This document shows, in pieces, positions 42,761 to 51,818 of a stretch of DNA of 64,000 nt. Origin of the DNA: Bacteroidales bacterium (GTDB lineage Bacteria; Bacteroidota; Bacteroidia; Bacteroidales; UBA932); the NCBI GenBank assembly GCA_016287075.1, contig JAEEVC010000011.1, positions 25,936 through 89,935 on the forward strand, in the 5' to 3' direction. Within the stretch, counting starts at the first letter, position 1. Each line of letters starts with the position of its first letter. Made by a program: the position numbers and the translations under genes. The notes under the pieces are model-generated. The model was not told where the DNA came from, did not search any database, and was given only the letters and a program-made list of their open reading frames with translations.

Positions 42761-43918
42761 CTACTTCAGTTCGATGTCGGTCATGTTCCAGGTGCTCGAG
42801 CTGTTCTCGATGAAGTCGATGGCGGTGGCTCCCTTGGGAATCGGCGGGAAGATCAGGCTGAAGTAGAACCTTCTGTCACCCACATAGGTCTTTTCCGGAC
42901 CGAAGGTGATGCCCTGCACATCGGTGATGGGATAGGTCTTTCCCGTGGCCCGGTCGCGCAGGAACGCAGCCCGGTCGATGTAACAGTTGGAACCCGAGTT
43001 CCCCCCCAACCAGGAGCAGCTCAGGACCGTCGATTTCTCCGTCAACTCCACGCTGACAAGCTCCAGCGTCCCTGCCTTCTTCTCGCCGTGGACGATGGGA
43101 TTCCGGTAGAAGGCCACGGTGGGCGTCATCGACATCGCCAGGCGGAAACCCAGGTCGCTGGCCTTGTAGGAAGGGGCATGGGAACTCCGGCTGCTGGTCC
43201 GGCAGCGCCAGGCCACATCGGACCAGCCGCCGCCGCGACAGATGCGCTCCGTCCCGGATGAGGGGCCTTTCGGATTGGACTGGGTGGCCTCGGAATAAGG
43301 GCCTTTCCAGTCGGAACACCATTCGGCCACATTCCCGGACAGATTGTACAGGCCGGAGATCTGGGCGAACTCACTCCCCCAGCCGTTCTCACGCACTTTG
43401 TGGGGACGGGACTGGCTGTTCTCGACATACCAGGCCACGCTCGGAGCGCCGGACCCGGCATACAGCGCATTGGTCCCTCCGCGGGCGGCGCATTCCCATT
43501 CCGCTTCCGTTGGAAGGCGGAACTGCTTGCCCGTCAATGAATTCAACTTGGAGATAAAGCGCAGGCAGTCGTCATAGGAAACCCGCTCGACGGGAAGCTC
43601 CTCCCCGCCCGGGCCCTTCACCTGGAACAGGCTGGGATTGTCTCCCATCACGGCCCTCCACAGGCCCTGGGTCACTTCCGTCTCGCCCAGGGCGAATTCC
43701 GACAGGTTGACCGAATGCTCCGGGAACTCGTCCGGCATCGCCTCTTCCCGCTGTTCGATGGTTGCACCCATCTTGAAAGAACGGTTGGACGAGATGACAA
43801 TCATCTTGAACGTCACGTTGCCTACCGTGAAAGACTCCGACTTGTTCTGGGCACAAAGGGACGGCAGGACCGACAGGAGCGCGGCCGCCGTCATGGCTAT
43901 ATGTAATCTCTGCTTCAT
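42761..43918 (-). CDS. SUMF1/formylglycine-enzyme-like secreted protein with extra C-terminal domain
   Basis: The 385-residue product has a Sec signal peptide (LPSLCAQ), then a short N-terminal strand region and an FGE-sulfatase/SUMF1 fold (about 30-255): GETEVTQGLWRAVMGDNPS, RLPTEAEWECAARGG, SGNVAEWCSDW and CRGGGWSD. The two active-site cysteines of true formylglycine-generating enzymes are not both evident, so an activating role is unlikely. Many Bacteroidales SUMF1-like proteins act as binding or structural modules. The last ~120 residues form a separate beta-rich domain. It is the last gene of a three-gene operon, 3 bases after its neighbour. Confidence 0.82.
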   Translation of the reverse strand: MKQRLHIAMTAAALLSVLPSLCAQNKSESFTVGNVTFKMIVISSNRSFKMGATIEQREEAMPDEFPEHSVNLSEFALGETEVTQGLWRAVMGDNPSLFQVKGPGGEELPVERVSYDDCLRFISKLNSLTGKQFRLPTEAEWECAARGGTNALYAGSGAPSVAWYVENSQSRPHKVRENGWGSEFAQISGLYNLSGNVAEWCSDWKGPYSEATQSNPKGPSSGTERICRGGGWSDVAWRCRTSSRSSHAPSYKASDLGFRLAMSMTPTVAFYRNPIVHGEKKAGTLELVSVELTEKSTVLSCSWLGGNSGSNCYIDRAAFLRDRATGKTYPITDVQGITFGPEKTYVGDRRFYFSLIFPPIPKGATAIDFIENSSSTWNMTDIELK

Positions 43919-43921
43919 CTC

Positions 43922-45397
43922 CTAGAAAGTAAGCGTTTGGGTTTCTTCAATCCAGCCGGAACCGTCACACCGGTAGCACTTTTTCGACTCCCTTTCCGTG
44001 TAGGACCCCAGCCAACCGTGATGGGTAACAGTCTCGGTCTTCCACCCCGAGCCGTTGCAATCCGGACACTTTCTCGGCAGCCGCAGTTGCGTCTTGGCCT
44101 GATAGGTGGAATTGTCCTGCCGGTTGGCCGCCTCGATCTCTTCCGGCAGGGCGACATGCCAGCCCTCGCCGGAAGTGGCGATCCACATGGTCGTATTCTT
44201 TTCCAGGTTCTCCCCGTTGTACTGCATGCGGGAGCCCGGACTCGTCACAATCTTGATCCGGCACTTGGACTTGTCGGCATTGAACTCCTCGAGCGTCCCG
44301 GTGATGTAGTTGCCGGGATTGAAATACTCCAGGCACAGGCGGTCGCCCTGCAGCCAGCGGCTCTTGTCCATATTGGCCTTGATTGCCGCCAGATAGGACT
44401 GGCGCTTCTCTTCCGCCTGGACCCGTTTCCGGGCGGCCTCTTTTTCCTGCTCCGCCCGTTCGGCCTTCCGTTTCTCCGCCGCCAGGCGCCTTTCCTCGGC
44501 CTTCCGTTTCTCCGCCTCGACCTTCGCGGCCTCGATGTCGGCAAAAATCTGCTGCTGGTGGTCGGAATAGGCGAAGAGTTCACCGTTGCGGTTCATCTTC
44601 CACTCCAGCCCGTCGCTGTGCTTGATCACCGCATAGTTCGTCCCGGGGAAGGAATCCTTGAAATCCTGGAGGACCATGCCGTATTTCGGCTCCAGCAGCC
44701 GCTGCTGGGCCGCGTCCATGAATCCGTAGCGGTCGCCGATCTTGAACCAGGCGATATCGTCATGGAAGGTCCCGCAGGCGGTCGTCATCTCGACCACCTT
44801 GTCCTGCTGGAAACCGTCGCCGGTCTTCTTCTTGCTCAGCCAGCGGAAACAGATGCTCCCGGAAGGATATCCCTTGCAGAATGTCCCCTTGAAGGCCACC
44901 ATCCAGGTGTCATTGGCGGCAAACCCTTCTCCGGACCCGTCGATCAGGCCGTCGGCGGTCCTGCCGGACCACCAGACGTTGTCATACTTGAAGAAATAGG
45001 ACTCTTTCCGGGCCTGCTTGTCGGGATAGAAATACATCCAGCCGGAACCGCGCTGGGTCTTCGAGGAGAGGCCGGCGCCGCCCCAGGGCCTGGAAAGGCA
45101 GGCGCAGATGAAATCATTGAACTCGGAGCGGGGCAGCAGGTACGCGCGGTCCACGACCTGGGACACGCTGCCGAAGCGCTGGACATCCTTGGTGGAATAC
45201 TCGAGGATGCAGTCGTACTTCGAGGCCAGCGACTGGAAATCGGACAGGGAGAAGCGGTAGTTGGGATTCTCGATCTCATAGAAGGAATCCGCCTTCCGGC
45301 CCTCCTTGATGGCATTCTTGAGGAGTTTCTCCTGCGCACTGGCGCAGGTGACGGCCAGGACGGCGCCGAAGGCCGCCAGGATGTGACGCCAGTTCAT
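43922..45397 (-). CDS. Secreted protein with coiled coil and C-terminal DnaJ-type zinc ribbon, function unknown
   Basis: The 491-residue product starts with a signal peptide (TCASAQ). The middle (about 280-345) is a charged Glu/Arg/Ala-rich coiled coil. The C-terminus has two CxxCxGxG units, CPDCNGSG (444-451) and CYRCDGSG (474-481), as in the DnaJ zinc finger but without a J domain. A four-Cys zinc site is unusual in an exported protein. It sits between the outer-membrane protein gene (4 bases upstream) and the SUMF1-like gene (3 bases downstream), so the three probably work together. I do not recognise the N-terminal 280 residues. Confidence 0.7.
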   Translation of the reverse strand: MNWRHILAAFGAVLAVTCASAQEKLLKNAIKEGRKADSFYEIENPNYRFSLSDFQSLASKYDCILEYSTKDVQRFGSVSQVVDRAYLLPRSEFNDFICACLSRPWGGAGLSSKTQRGSGWMYFYPDKQARKESYFFKYDNVWWSGRTADGLIDGSGEGFAANDTWMVAFKGTFCKGYPSGSICFRWLSKKKTGDGFQQDKVVEMTTACGTFHDDIAWFKIGDRYGFMDAAQQRLLEPKYGMVLQDFKDSFPGTNYAVIKHSDGLEWKMNRNGELFAYSDHQQQIFADIEAAKVEAEKRKAEERRLAAEKRKAERAEQEKEAARKRVQAEEKRQSYLAAIKANMDKSRWLQGDRLCLEYFNPGNYITGTLEEFNADKSKCRIKIVTSPGSRMQYNGENLEKNTTMWIATSGEGWHVALPEEIEAANRQDNSTYQAKTQLRLPRKCPDCNGSGWKTETVTHHGWLGSYTERESKKCYRCDGSGWIEETQTLTF

Positions 45398-45401
45398 ACG
45401 C

Positions 45402-46013
45402 TTACAGGCTGAAGGTGATACCCGCTTCCAAGGCCAGGACCCGCTGATACACGGACTTGCTCATATCGGCCGTGACCTGGGTCTCGCCATAGCCGAACTT
45501 GGCCGAGCCGCCGCCCCAGATGCCGATCCGGTCGGTGATGTAGAAACGGGCCCGGAGCTTCGCACCGACGGCGAAACCCATGAACTTGATCGGAGCCGCA
45601 TCGTTGTACGAGAGGCCGACGCCGAAATAGAACGGGAGCTGGAAGCGCTGTGCGCTCCGGTTGTTGATCCCGATATAGTAGAAACCCGTAATGACCTTGG
45701 CCGGCTGGAAATCGACGGATTCCCATTCCTTGATATAGTATTTCTCGCTCTCCTTGACACCGGCAAGCGGAGCGGTCAGATAATCGATCTCGAACATGTG
45801 GCTGGCCGAACCGCTGGACATTTCATAGTATGCCGTGCCGCCCAGCACCGGCCTGTAGGAACAGACATACAGGTTGCCATGGTCCTCGGCCCCCTGGACC
45901 GCCAGCCGGATATCCCCGAAAAAGGCCGCACCGGCGCCGATGTTCTTGACCTGGGCATTCATCCCCACCGCGAAAAAGAGCGCGACGAGAACGGGAAACA
46001 ATCTGGTTTTCAT
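45402..46013 (-). CDS. Small outer-membrane beta-barrel-like protein
   Basis: The 203-residue product has a signal peptide (AVGMNAQ) followed by alternating hydrophobic and polar strands and ends in a terminal hydrophobic/aromatic pattern (AGITFSL), as in small OmpA-like or porin-like barrels. Strands such as VITGFYYIGINN and PFYFGVGLSY fit this. The ATG at 46013 is preferred because it begins the signal peptide; an upstream ATG in frame adds 11 residues of no signal character. It opens the operon, with a -7 box at 46050. Confidence 0.7.
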   Translation of the reverse strand: MKTRLFPVLVALFFAVGMNAQVKNIGAGAAFFGDIRLAVQGAEDHGNLYVCSYRPVLGGTAYYEMSSGSASHMFEIDYLTAPLAGVKESEKYYIKEWESVDFQPAKVITGFYYIGINNRSAQRFQLPFYFGVGLSYNDAAPIKFMGFAVGAKLRARFYITDRIGIWGGGSAKFGYGETQVTADMSKSVYQRVLALEAGITFSL

Positions 46014-46049
46014 ACCGCTTAAGGATTTTGTTGATTGGTTAGTCATGCC

Positions 46050-46057
46050 ACAAATAT
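46050..46057 (-). promoter_or_regulatory. -7 element TATATTTG of the three-gene operon
   Basis: TAnnTTTG match 36 bases before the ATG at 46013 and only 22 bases from the divergent -7 box of the GlpT-like gene. Confidence 0.6.
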
Positions 46058-46079
46058 AGAATAATTAAACAATAATTCC

Positions 46080-46087
46080 TATTTTTG
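46080..46087 (+). promoter_or_regulatory. -7 element TATTTTTG of the GlpT-like gene
   Basis: TAnnTTTG match ending 8 bases before the ATG at 46096, so the transcript should start at or within two bases of the start codon. Confidence 0.6.
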
Positions 46088-46095
46088 CCCCTGCA

Positions 46096-47445
46096 ATGAA
46101 ACTGGCAAATTATTTCCGAATCAGTGCGCCGGCGGCGGAGAAAGTCCCGGCCGCGGAGGTGGACGGCACCTACCGGCGCTACCGGAGCCGCACGTTCTGG
46201 GGCGTCACGGCGGCCTACAGCCTGTATTATGTCTGCCGGATGGTCCTCAGCGTGGTCAAGCAGCCGCTCATCGACGAAGGCATCCTCACGGCCGCCCAGC
46301 TCGGCATGATCAGCTCCGCGTTCATGTTCGTGTATGCCGTCGGAAAGTTTTCCAACGGTTTCATCGCCGACTACTGCAACGTCCGCCGCTTCATGGCCGC
46401 GGGCCTGCTCGTCTCCGCCCTCGTGAACTTCATCATGGGCGCGCTGGGCTTCTTCCACGGCGCACCCGGCTTCCCGGGCGTCCTCCTGTTCCTCGTCTTC
46501 GCGGTCATCTGGGGTGTCAACGGCTGGGCCCAGTCGATGGGGGCGCCGCCCGGGGTCATCAGCCTGTCCCGCTGGTTCCCGCTCAAGGAGCGCGGGACCT
46601 GGTACAGCATCTTCAGCTCGACCCCTTACCTCGGCAAGTTCCTCACGATGGTCATCGTCGGCGCCCTCATCGGCTTCGCCGGCTGGCAGTGGGGCTTCCT
46701 GTTCGCCGCCTTCTGCGGCCTCATCGGCACGGCCATCACCCTCATCTTCGTCTCGGATACCCCTGAGAGCAAGGGACTTCCGTCCATCCAGGAACTCTCC
46801 GGCGAGGAGCCCGTCAACACCGACGCCTACTCCACGCACATCCTCCACAAACGGGTTCTCCGCCATCCCGCCATCTGGGTCATCGCCCTCTCCAGCGCCT
46901 TCATCTACATCACCCAATACGCCGTCAGCAACTGGGGCGTCCTGTTCCTCCAGAAGACCAAGGGCTTCTCGCTCGAGAGCAGCGCGGTGATCATCGGCGT
47001 CTCCGAGGTCTTCGGCATCGCCGGCACCGTCCTCGCCGGCTGGCTCTCCGACAAGGTCTTCCACGGCAACCGCGCGACGCCGGTCATCCTCTCCGGCCTG
47101 GTCTGCCTCGCCGCCCTCGCCCTTTTCCTCCTGACCGGCGGCAGCCACCTGCTCAACATCCTGTACGTCTCCCTGTACAGCCTGTCGATCGGCGTCGTCT
47201 ATTGCATCGTCGCCGGCCTGATGGCCCTTGACATCGTCCCGCGCCGGGCCACGGGCGCCGCCCTCGGCGTCGTCGGCATCTCCAGCTATGCCGCCGCCGG
47301 CCTCCAGGACCTCGCCAGCGGCTTCCTCATCGGGGCCGGGGAGACGCTCGACTTCGGTGCCGTCACCGTCTTCTGGCTCGCGGCCTGCCTCGTCTCCTTC
47401 ATCCTCCCCGTCGTCGGCTGGAAATACCTTGCAACTAAGCCCTGA
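46096..47445 (+). CDS. MFS organophosphate:phosphate antiporter, GlpT/UhpT family (copy 1)
   Basis: The 449-residue inner-membrane protein has about 12 hydrophobic segments. The first is AAYSLYYVCRMVLSVVKQPL, with the conserved Arg of the OPA family in the YYVCR stretch. GWAQSMGAPPGVISLSRWFP and SDTPESKGLPSI are also typical. Family members exchange glycerol-3-phosphate, hexose phosphate or related compounds for phosphate; the substrate here is unknown. The promoter lies so close that the mRNA is probably leaderless. It may serve the histidine phosphatase or metallophosphoesterases of this region, but there is no operon link. Confidence 0.88.
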   Translation: MKLANYFRISAPAAEKVPAAEVDGTYRRYRSRTFWGVTAAYSLYYVCRMVLSVVKQPLIDEGILTAAQLGMISSAFMFVYAVGKFSNGFIADYCNVRRFMAAGLLVSALVNFIMGALGFFHGAPGFPGVLLFLVFAVIWGVNGWAQSMGAPPGVISLSRWFPLKERGTWYSIFSSTPYLGKFLTMVIVGALIGFAGWQWGFLFAAFCGLIGTAITLIFVSDTPESKGLPSIQELSGEEPVNTDAYSTHILHKRVLRHPAIWVIALSSAFIYITQYAVSNWGVLFLQKTKGFSLESSAVIIGVSEVFGIAGTVLAGWLSDKVFHGNRATPVILSGLVCLAALALFLLTGGSHLLNILYVSLYSLSIGVVYCIVAGLMALDIVPRRATGAALGVVGISSYAAAGLQDLASGFLIGAGETLDFGAVTVFWLAACLVSFILPVVGWKYLATKP

Positions 47446-47523
47446 CATATTAATAATCAAGCACTTATTATTTCCACCCCCTTGCAGGACAACCCGACCC
47501 CGCAACCATTGGACATCTTTCTC

Positions 47524-47531
47524 TATCTTTG
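47524..47531 (+). promoter_or_regulatory. -7 element TATCTTTG before the tethered-protein gene pair
   Basis: TAnnTTTG match that places the transcription start near 47538, just before the ATGs at 47539, 47542 (in frame) and 47551. Candidate starts before 47524 are therefore wrong. Confidence 0.6.
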
Positions 47532-47550
47532 CGGCAGAATGTTGTTTCAT

Positions 47551-48801
47551 ATGAGAAAAGCTTTGTATTTCCTGCTGTTTTCGCTTGCCTCTATCCTGCT
47601 CTCTCTCTCTTCATGTTCCATGCGGCCGGGGTATGAAGATGTGTCAGCCCGACTGAGTCCTGGAAAGGCCCACAACCAGGGGTTGGATTCATTGATTTCC
47701 AATATCATGAAGACACGGTCAGCCCTATCGCTTTATGAGGTGTTTCAGTCCGGCGATACCGGCTTTTCCGGAAGAGATGCATCGGATTTCGTATTTTCAG
47801 ACCTGTCCAATGAGGGGAAAGCACAATATGCCGCGTTGAACGCCCGGCTGCTCCATCCGGATCCGGCCTGGCAAGACACGAGCGACCTGATCCATTCTGT
47901 CATGCAGTGGGATGGATTGGTCCAAGCCAGCGCGGCATTGACAAATGATGAAAAGGAGTTTTTGCTGGGACTGGGAGATATCGCCATCCACAGCATCCGG
48001 TACTGGAGCGAGAATGATCCCGATCAGGTTGCCGCCCAAATAGAAGAAAGCCTCTCTGAACAAGAGCCCCCAACACGGGGACGAACGGTTTCAGGACGAA
48101 TTTTCGATGAGTCAGGGGAATCAATTTCCGGAGCTTCCGATGCTTTGGGAGCCTTTGCCTCACCCCCCCGGAGCAGGACCCGCGGCCGGGGCTGCCGCCG
48201 CATCCCTCTTAGCCACACTGGGTTATATGCTATGACTACCCCTCTCCTTTGGGTCTGCCTGATCCTGTTGGTCGCGATTACCATCATTCCTCCGCTGCTG
48301 TCCGTCCTTTGGAAAAAAGACAAGGAGATCAATGGATTGTTTGATGAGGTCACACGGTTGGAGAAGCGGCTGAACCAAACGCAAAAAACCGGTCCGCTTT
48401 CCGCTGTCGAACGCCAGACGGCGCGGATCCATGCCGCGAACGAGGCCTCTGCCGCCTACTTGAACAGCATCCGGTTGGATGCATTCCGGAAAAGGATTGC
48501 CGGGCTCGCCGGTTGTGATGACCAGCAGGCATGGGAGACTTTTGTCGATGAAGCCAGCGGAGGATTGCTGTCCCTTGCCAAAAAACAGTTGCCGCCGTTG
48601 CCGCAAGATGATATCTCTTTGACAGGCTACCTGCTTGCCGGACTGTCTTATGTGACCATCCGTCTGTTGACGGGAGAGACCCTCTCCAACCTGTATTCGC
48701 GAAAAAGCCGGCTGATCGACAGGCTCCTCTCTTCCGGCGACCCGGACAGCCGGCACCTGGCCGAGGAACTCCAGCGAAGACCCATCCCGAACAGAAAATG
48801 A
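47551..48801 (+). CDS. Lipoprotein-like membrane protein with cytoplasmic C-terminal domain, function unknown
   Basis: The 416-residue product begins with a lipoprotein-like signal (LASILLSLSSC, about 10-22), followed by a ~200-residue exported part and a basic stretch (RSRTRGRGCRR). One clear transmembrane helix lies at about 230-253 (PLLWVCLILLVAITIIPPLL). After it comes a coiled coil (LFDEVTRLEKRLNQ) and a ~140-residue cytoplasmic part. Its end (LLTGETLSNLYSRKSRLIDRLL) resembles the LuxR-like helix of DUF6377-type regulators, so this may be a membrane-bound regulator; that is inference. An in-frame ATG at 47542 is an alternative start. Confidence 0.6.
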   Translation: MRKALYFLLFSLASILLSLSSCSMRPGYEDVSARLSPGKAHNQGLDSLISNIMKTRSALSLYEVFQSGDTGFSGRDASDFVFSDLSNEGKAQYAALNARLLHPDPAWQDTSDLIHSVMQWDGLVQASAALTNDEKEFLLGLGDIAIHSIRYWSENDPDQVAAQIEESLSEQEPPTRGRTVSGRIFDESGESISGASDALGAFASPPRSRTRGRGCRRIPLSHTGLYAMTTPLLWVCLILLVAITIIPPLLSVLWKKDKEINGLFDEVTRLEKRLNQTQKTGPLSAVERQTARIHAANEASAAYLNSIRLDAFRKRIAGLAGCDDQQAWETFVDEASGGLLSLAKKQLPPLPQDDISLTGYLLAGLSYVTIRLLTGETLSNLYSRKSRLIDRLLSSGDPDSRHLAEELQRRPIPNRK

Positions 48802-49298
48802 AAAAGACTGCCATCCGCTATTGCTCCATCCCTGTTTTGGCCATTTTCGTCCTTGGACTCGCCCATATGGAGCGGGCGGAGTCCTTCTGGTACAGTGGAA
48901 TGATCCCCGCGTTTCTTCTCTGCGGATTATTCGCGGGAATCGGGGTATGGCTGGAACAGGCCGTCCGTCCGGATACGGAGGAGGAAGCGGTCCGGTGTTT
49001 CCGGGATTATGTAAAACGACACAGGGTCCAGACGCTCCTGACAGGAACCGGAGCAGCCATGATGACATCGGTCTTTGCCTTCCTGTACCGGATCCTTCCC
49101 CCTCCTTGCCCTTATGGCTTGTTCCTGACTGCCATTGCGCTGTGTTTCCTGTCCCTCGTCTTCCTTTACCGGCTGGTCTTCCCCTATTTCAAGGGCAGAC
49201 GGGGCCCCGGGAATAAATGGGCCGACCTGCTGCTCGTCACCCTTCCCCTCTTGCTGATGCTGCTTCCCTTCCTCTGTGCCATCCTCTGGAAGCGCTGA
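48798..49298 (+). CDS. Small polytopic membrane protein, function unknown
   Basis: The 166-residue protein has about five hydrophobic segments (around 8-22, 33-50, 83-97, 105-128 and 143-160) and ends in a short basic tail. The start overlaps the preceding stop by 4 bases (ATGA), so translation is coupled and the two proteins likely interact in the inner membrane. I recognise no family. Confidence 0.65.
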   Translation: MKKTAIRYCSIPVLAIFVLGLAHMERAESFWYSGMIPAFLLCGLFAGIGVWLEQAVRPDTEEEAVRCFRDYVKRHRVQTLLTGTGAAMMTSVFAFLYRILPPPCPYGLFLTAIALCFLSLVFLYRLVFPYFKGRRGPGNKWADLLLVTLPLLLMLLPFLCAILWKR

Positions 49299-49366
49299 CA
49301 GGTCTGTTTATCAGGGAAAATGCCGGTTCCCGTCCCGGCTTGCGCTGAAATCTCGGACAAAAGATG

Positions 49367-49374
49367 TATCTTTG
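49367..49374 (+). promoter_or_regulatory. -7 element TATCTTTG of malQ
   Basis: TAnnTTTG match 23 bases before the ATG at 49398, with TTGC 23 bases upstream. It confirms that the start cannot be the earlier in-frame codon at 49320. Confidence 0.6.
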
Positions 49375-49397
49375 GCGTCAGACTTAATACCGACGCC

Positions 49398-51815
49398 ATG
49401 ACCATCGAACTGAACCTGCGTTACCATACCACCTGGGGCGAGCAGATCAAGCTCCGCACCGGGAAGAAACTTTACGACATGACTTACCAGCCCGGCGGGG
49501 TCTGGCAGGCCGTCCTGACCGGACGGGATCTCCGCCCGGGCGCGGAATACAGCTACCTCGTCGTCCGGAAGGACAAGGTCGTCCGCCGCGAGTGGCGCGG
49601 CCGGCGCTTCCTTGCGCCGGAGGGCGCCGGAGCGGTCACGGTCCGCGACCGCTGGACGGACCGCCCCGCGGATTCCGCCTTCTGGTCCTCCGCCTTCAGC
49701 GATGTCGTCTTCCGCCGCAGCGAAGGCCGTTCCTTCCGCACGGACACGCAGAAAACGCTGCCCGGCGGCGGGAACGTCACGTTCGTCATCCCGGCGGCCC
49801 AGATACGGCCCGGCCTTGGGGCCGCGATCGTCACCGACGCCGACTGGGCGAAGCCCATCCTGCTGGATGACAGCCGCTTCCCCTGGTGGAGCGTCACGCT
49901 GGATGTCCGGAATCCCTTCGAATTCAAGTTCGTCCTCGTGGAAAACGGACGGATCGTCCGCTGGGAGGAAGGGCCGAACCACCTCTTCGCCGAAGTGCCC
50001 GCCAAGGGCACGCATCTGGTCGTGAACGACCTCGTCCCGGCCTTCCAGTCCCTCCCCTGGCGGGGCGCGGGTACGGCCGTGCCGGTCTTCTCCCTCCGGA
50101 CGGAGGAAAGCTTCGGCGTCGGCGAGTTCCATGACCTCGAAAAACTGGTGGACTGGGCCGTCGCCACCGGGCAGAACATCCTCCAGCTGCTCCCGATCAA
50201 CGACACGACGATGACCGGCACCTGGCGGGATTCCTACCCCTACAACGCCGTCAGCTCCTTCGCCCTCCATCCGCAGTTCATCCACCTTCCCGCCGCAGGT
50301 ATCCGCCGGACACCTGCCTACAAGGCCCTGCAGGAAGAGCTGAACAGCCTCCCGCAGGTCGATTACGAGCGGGTGAACAGCGAGAAACTCCGCCTGCTCC
50401 GCAAGGCCTACGCCAAGACAACCGACCTGGAATCAGCTGAATACAAAGAGTTTGTCGACAAGAACGCCGACTGGCTCCTTCCCTACGCCGCCTACTGCAT
50501 TCTCCGTGACCTCAACGGTACGGCGGACTTCAGCCAGTGGGGCGCCAATGCGGTATACACCAAGCGGAAAGCCGATGCGGTCCGCAGCGCCCACGCGGCG
50601 GAGGCCGGCTTCTGGTGCTGGGTCCAGTTCCTGCTGGACAAGCAGTTGAAGGAGGCCGTCGCCTATGCCCACCGCCGGGGCGTCGCACTGAAGGGCGACC
50701 TCCCGATCGGCGTCAGCCGGACGAGCGCGGACGCCTGGGCTTCCCCGCAGTTGTTCAACATGGACTCCCAGGCCGGCGCCCCGCCGGACGCCTTCGCGGC
50801 GGACGGCCAGAACTGGGGCTTCCCGACCTACAACTGGGACGCGATGGCCGCCGAAGGCTATGCCTGGTGGAAGGCCCGTCTCCGCAAGATGAACGAATAT
50901 TTCGACGCCTACCGCATCGACCACATCCTCGGCTTCTTCCGCATCTGGGAGATCCCCGTGCCGTACAAGAGTGGCTTGATGGGCCATTTCAGCCCGGCAC
51001 TCCCCTACAGCGGCGAGGAACTGATGCAGCACGGGTTCGAACTCCCCTGCCCGAAGGGCGAATTCGAAGAGGACGTGCTCTTCGTCGAGGACCCGCACAA
51101 GAAAGGCTGGTGGCACCCACGCATCGCCGCGCAGGACACGCCGGCATACGCCCGCCTCGCTCCCTGGCAGAAAGAGGCCTACGATGCCCTCTACAATGAT
51201 TTCTTCTACCACCGCCACAACCAGTTCTGGAAGGCGCGGGCCTATGAGAAACTGCCCGCCCTCCTCCGCTCGACGGGGATGCTCTCCTGCGGCGAAGACC
51301 TTGGCATGATCCCCGCGACCGTCCCCGAGACGATGGCCGACCTCGGCATCCTCAGCCTGGAAATCCAGCGGATGCCGAAGTCCATGGATGTCGAATTCGG
51401 CGACCCGGCGACCTACCCCTACAACTGCGTCTGCGCCACGGGCACCCACGACACCTCCACCCTCCGCGCCTGGTGGGAAGAGGATCGCGAGGCCTCCCAG
51501 CGCTACTACAATACGCTGCTCGGATGCACGGGAGAGGTACCCGCGACCTGCGAGCCATGGGTCGCAGAAATGATTGTCAGCCAGCATCTTGCTTCGCCTG
51601 CAATGCTCTGTATCCTGCCGCTGCAGGACTGGCTCTCCATCGACGGCGGCCTCCGCTTCGGCGGCGACCCCATCGACGAGCGCATCAACATCCCGGCGAA
51701 TCCGCGCCACTACTGGCGCTACCGGATGCACTGCACCCTGGAATCCCTCCTGTCGGCCACGTCCTTCAACACCCGCCTCCACGGCCTGATCACCGCCTCG
51801 GGCCGGGGACAGTAG
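49398..51815 (+). CDS. malQ: 4-alpha-glucanotransferase with N-terminal starch-binding domains
   Basis: MalQ transfers glucan segments between maltodextrins in the cytoplasm. The 805-residue product has two CBM20-like modules (about 1-95 and 115-220; FEFKFVLVENGRIVRWEEGPNH is typical), as in the Bacteroides and plant DPE2-type enzymes, and then the GH77 barrel (about 240-800). The barrel shows YRIDHILGFFR with the nucleophile Asp, GEDLGMIPATVPE with the acid/base, and GTHDTSTLRAWWEED with the third carboxylate. No signal peptide is present. The next gene (mtgA) begins 3 bases after the stop. Confidence 0.93.
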   Translation: MTIELNLRYHTTWGEQIKLRTGKKLYDMTYQPGGVWQAVLTGRDLRPGAEYSYLVVRKDKVVRREWRGRRFLAPEGAGAVTVRDRWTDRPADSAFWSSAFSDVVFRRSEGRSFRTDTQKTLPGGGNVTFVIPAAQIRPGLGAAIVTDADWAKPILLDDSRFPWWSVTLDVRNPFEFKFVLVENGRIVRWEEGPNHLFAEVPAKGTHLVVNDLVPAFQSLPWRGAGTAVPVFSLRTEESFGVGEFHDLEKLVDWAVATGQNILQLLPINDTTMTGTWRDSYPYNAVSSFALHPQFIHLPAAGIRRTPAYKALQEELNSLPQVDYERVNSEKLRLLRKAYAKTTDLESAEYKEFVDKNADWLLPYAAYCILRDLNGTADFSQWGANAVYTKRKADAVRSAHAAEAGFWCWVQFLLDKQLKEAVAYAHRRGVALKGDLPIGVSRTSADAWASPQLFNMDSQAGAPPDAFAADGQNWGFPTYNWDAMAAEGYAWWKARLRKMNEYFDAYRIDHILGFFRIWEIPVPYKSGLMGHFSPALPYSGEELMQHGFELPCPKGEFEEDVLFVEDPHKKGWWHPRIAAQDTPAYARLAPWQKEAYDALYNDFFYHRHNQFWKARAYEKLPALLRSTGMLSCGEDLGMIPATVPETMADLGILSLEIQRMPKSMDVEFGDPATYPYNCVCATGTHDTSTLRAWWEEDREASQRYYNTLLGCTGEVPATCEPWVAEMIVSQHLASPAMLCILPLQDWLSIDGGLRFGGDPIDERINIPANPRHYWRYRMHCTLESLLSATSFNTRLHGLITASGRGQ

Positions 51816-51818
51816 CCC

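Noticed and set aside
42645..42866. Small peptide gene in the candidate small RNA
   Set aside because: It would need a TTG start inside the promoter box, runs through the terminator and ends antisense to the SUMF1-like gene.
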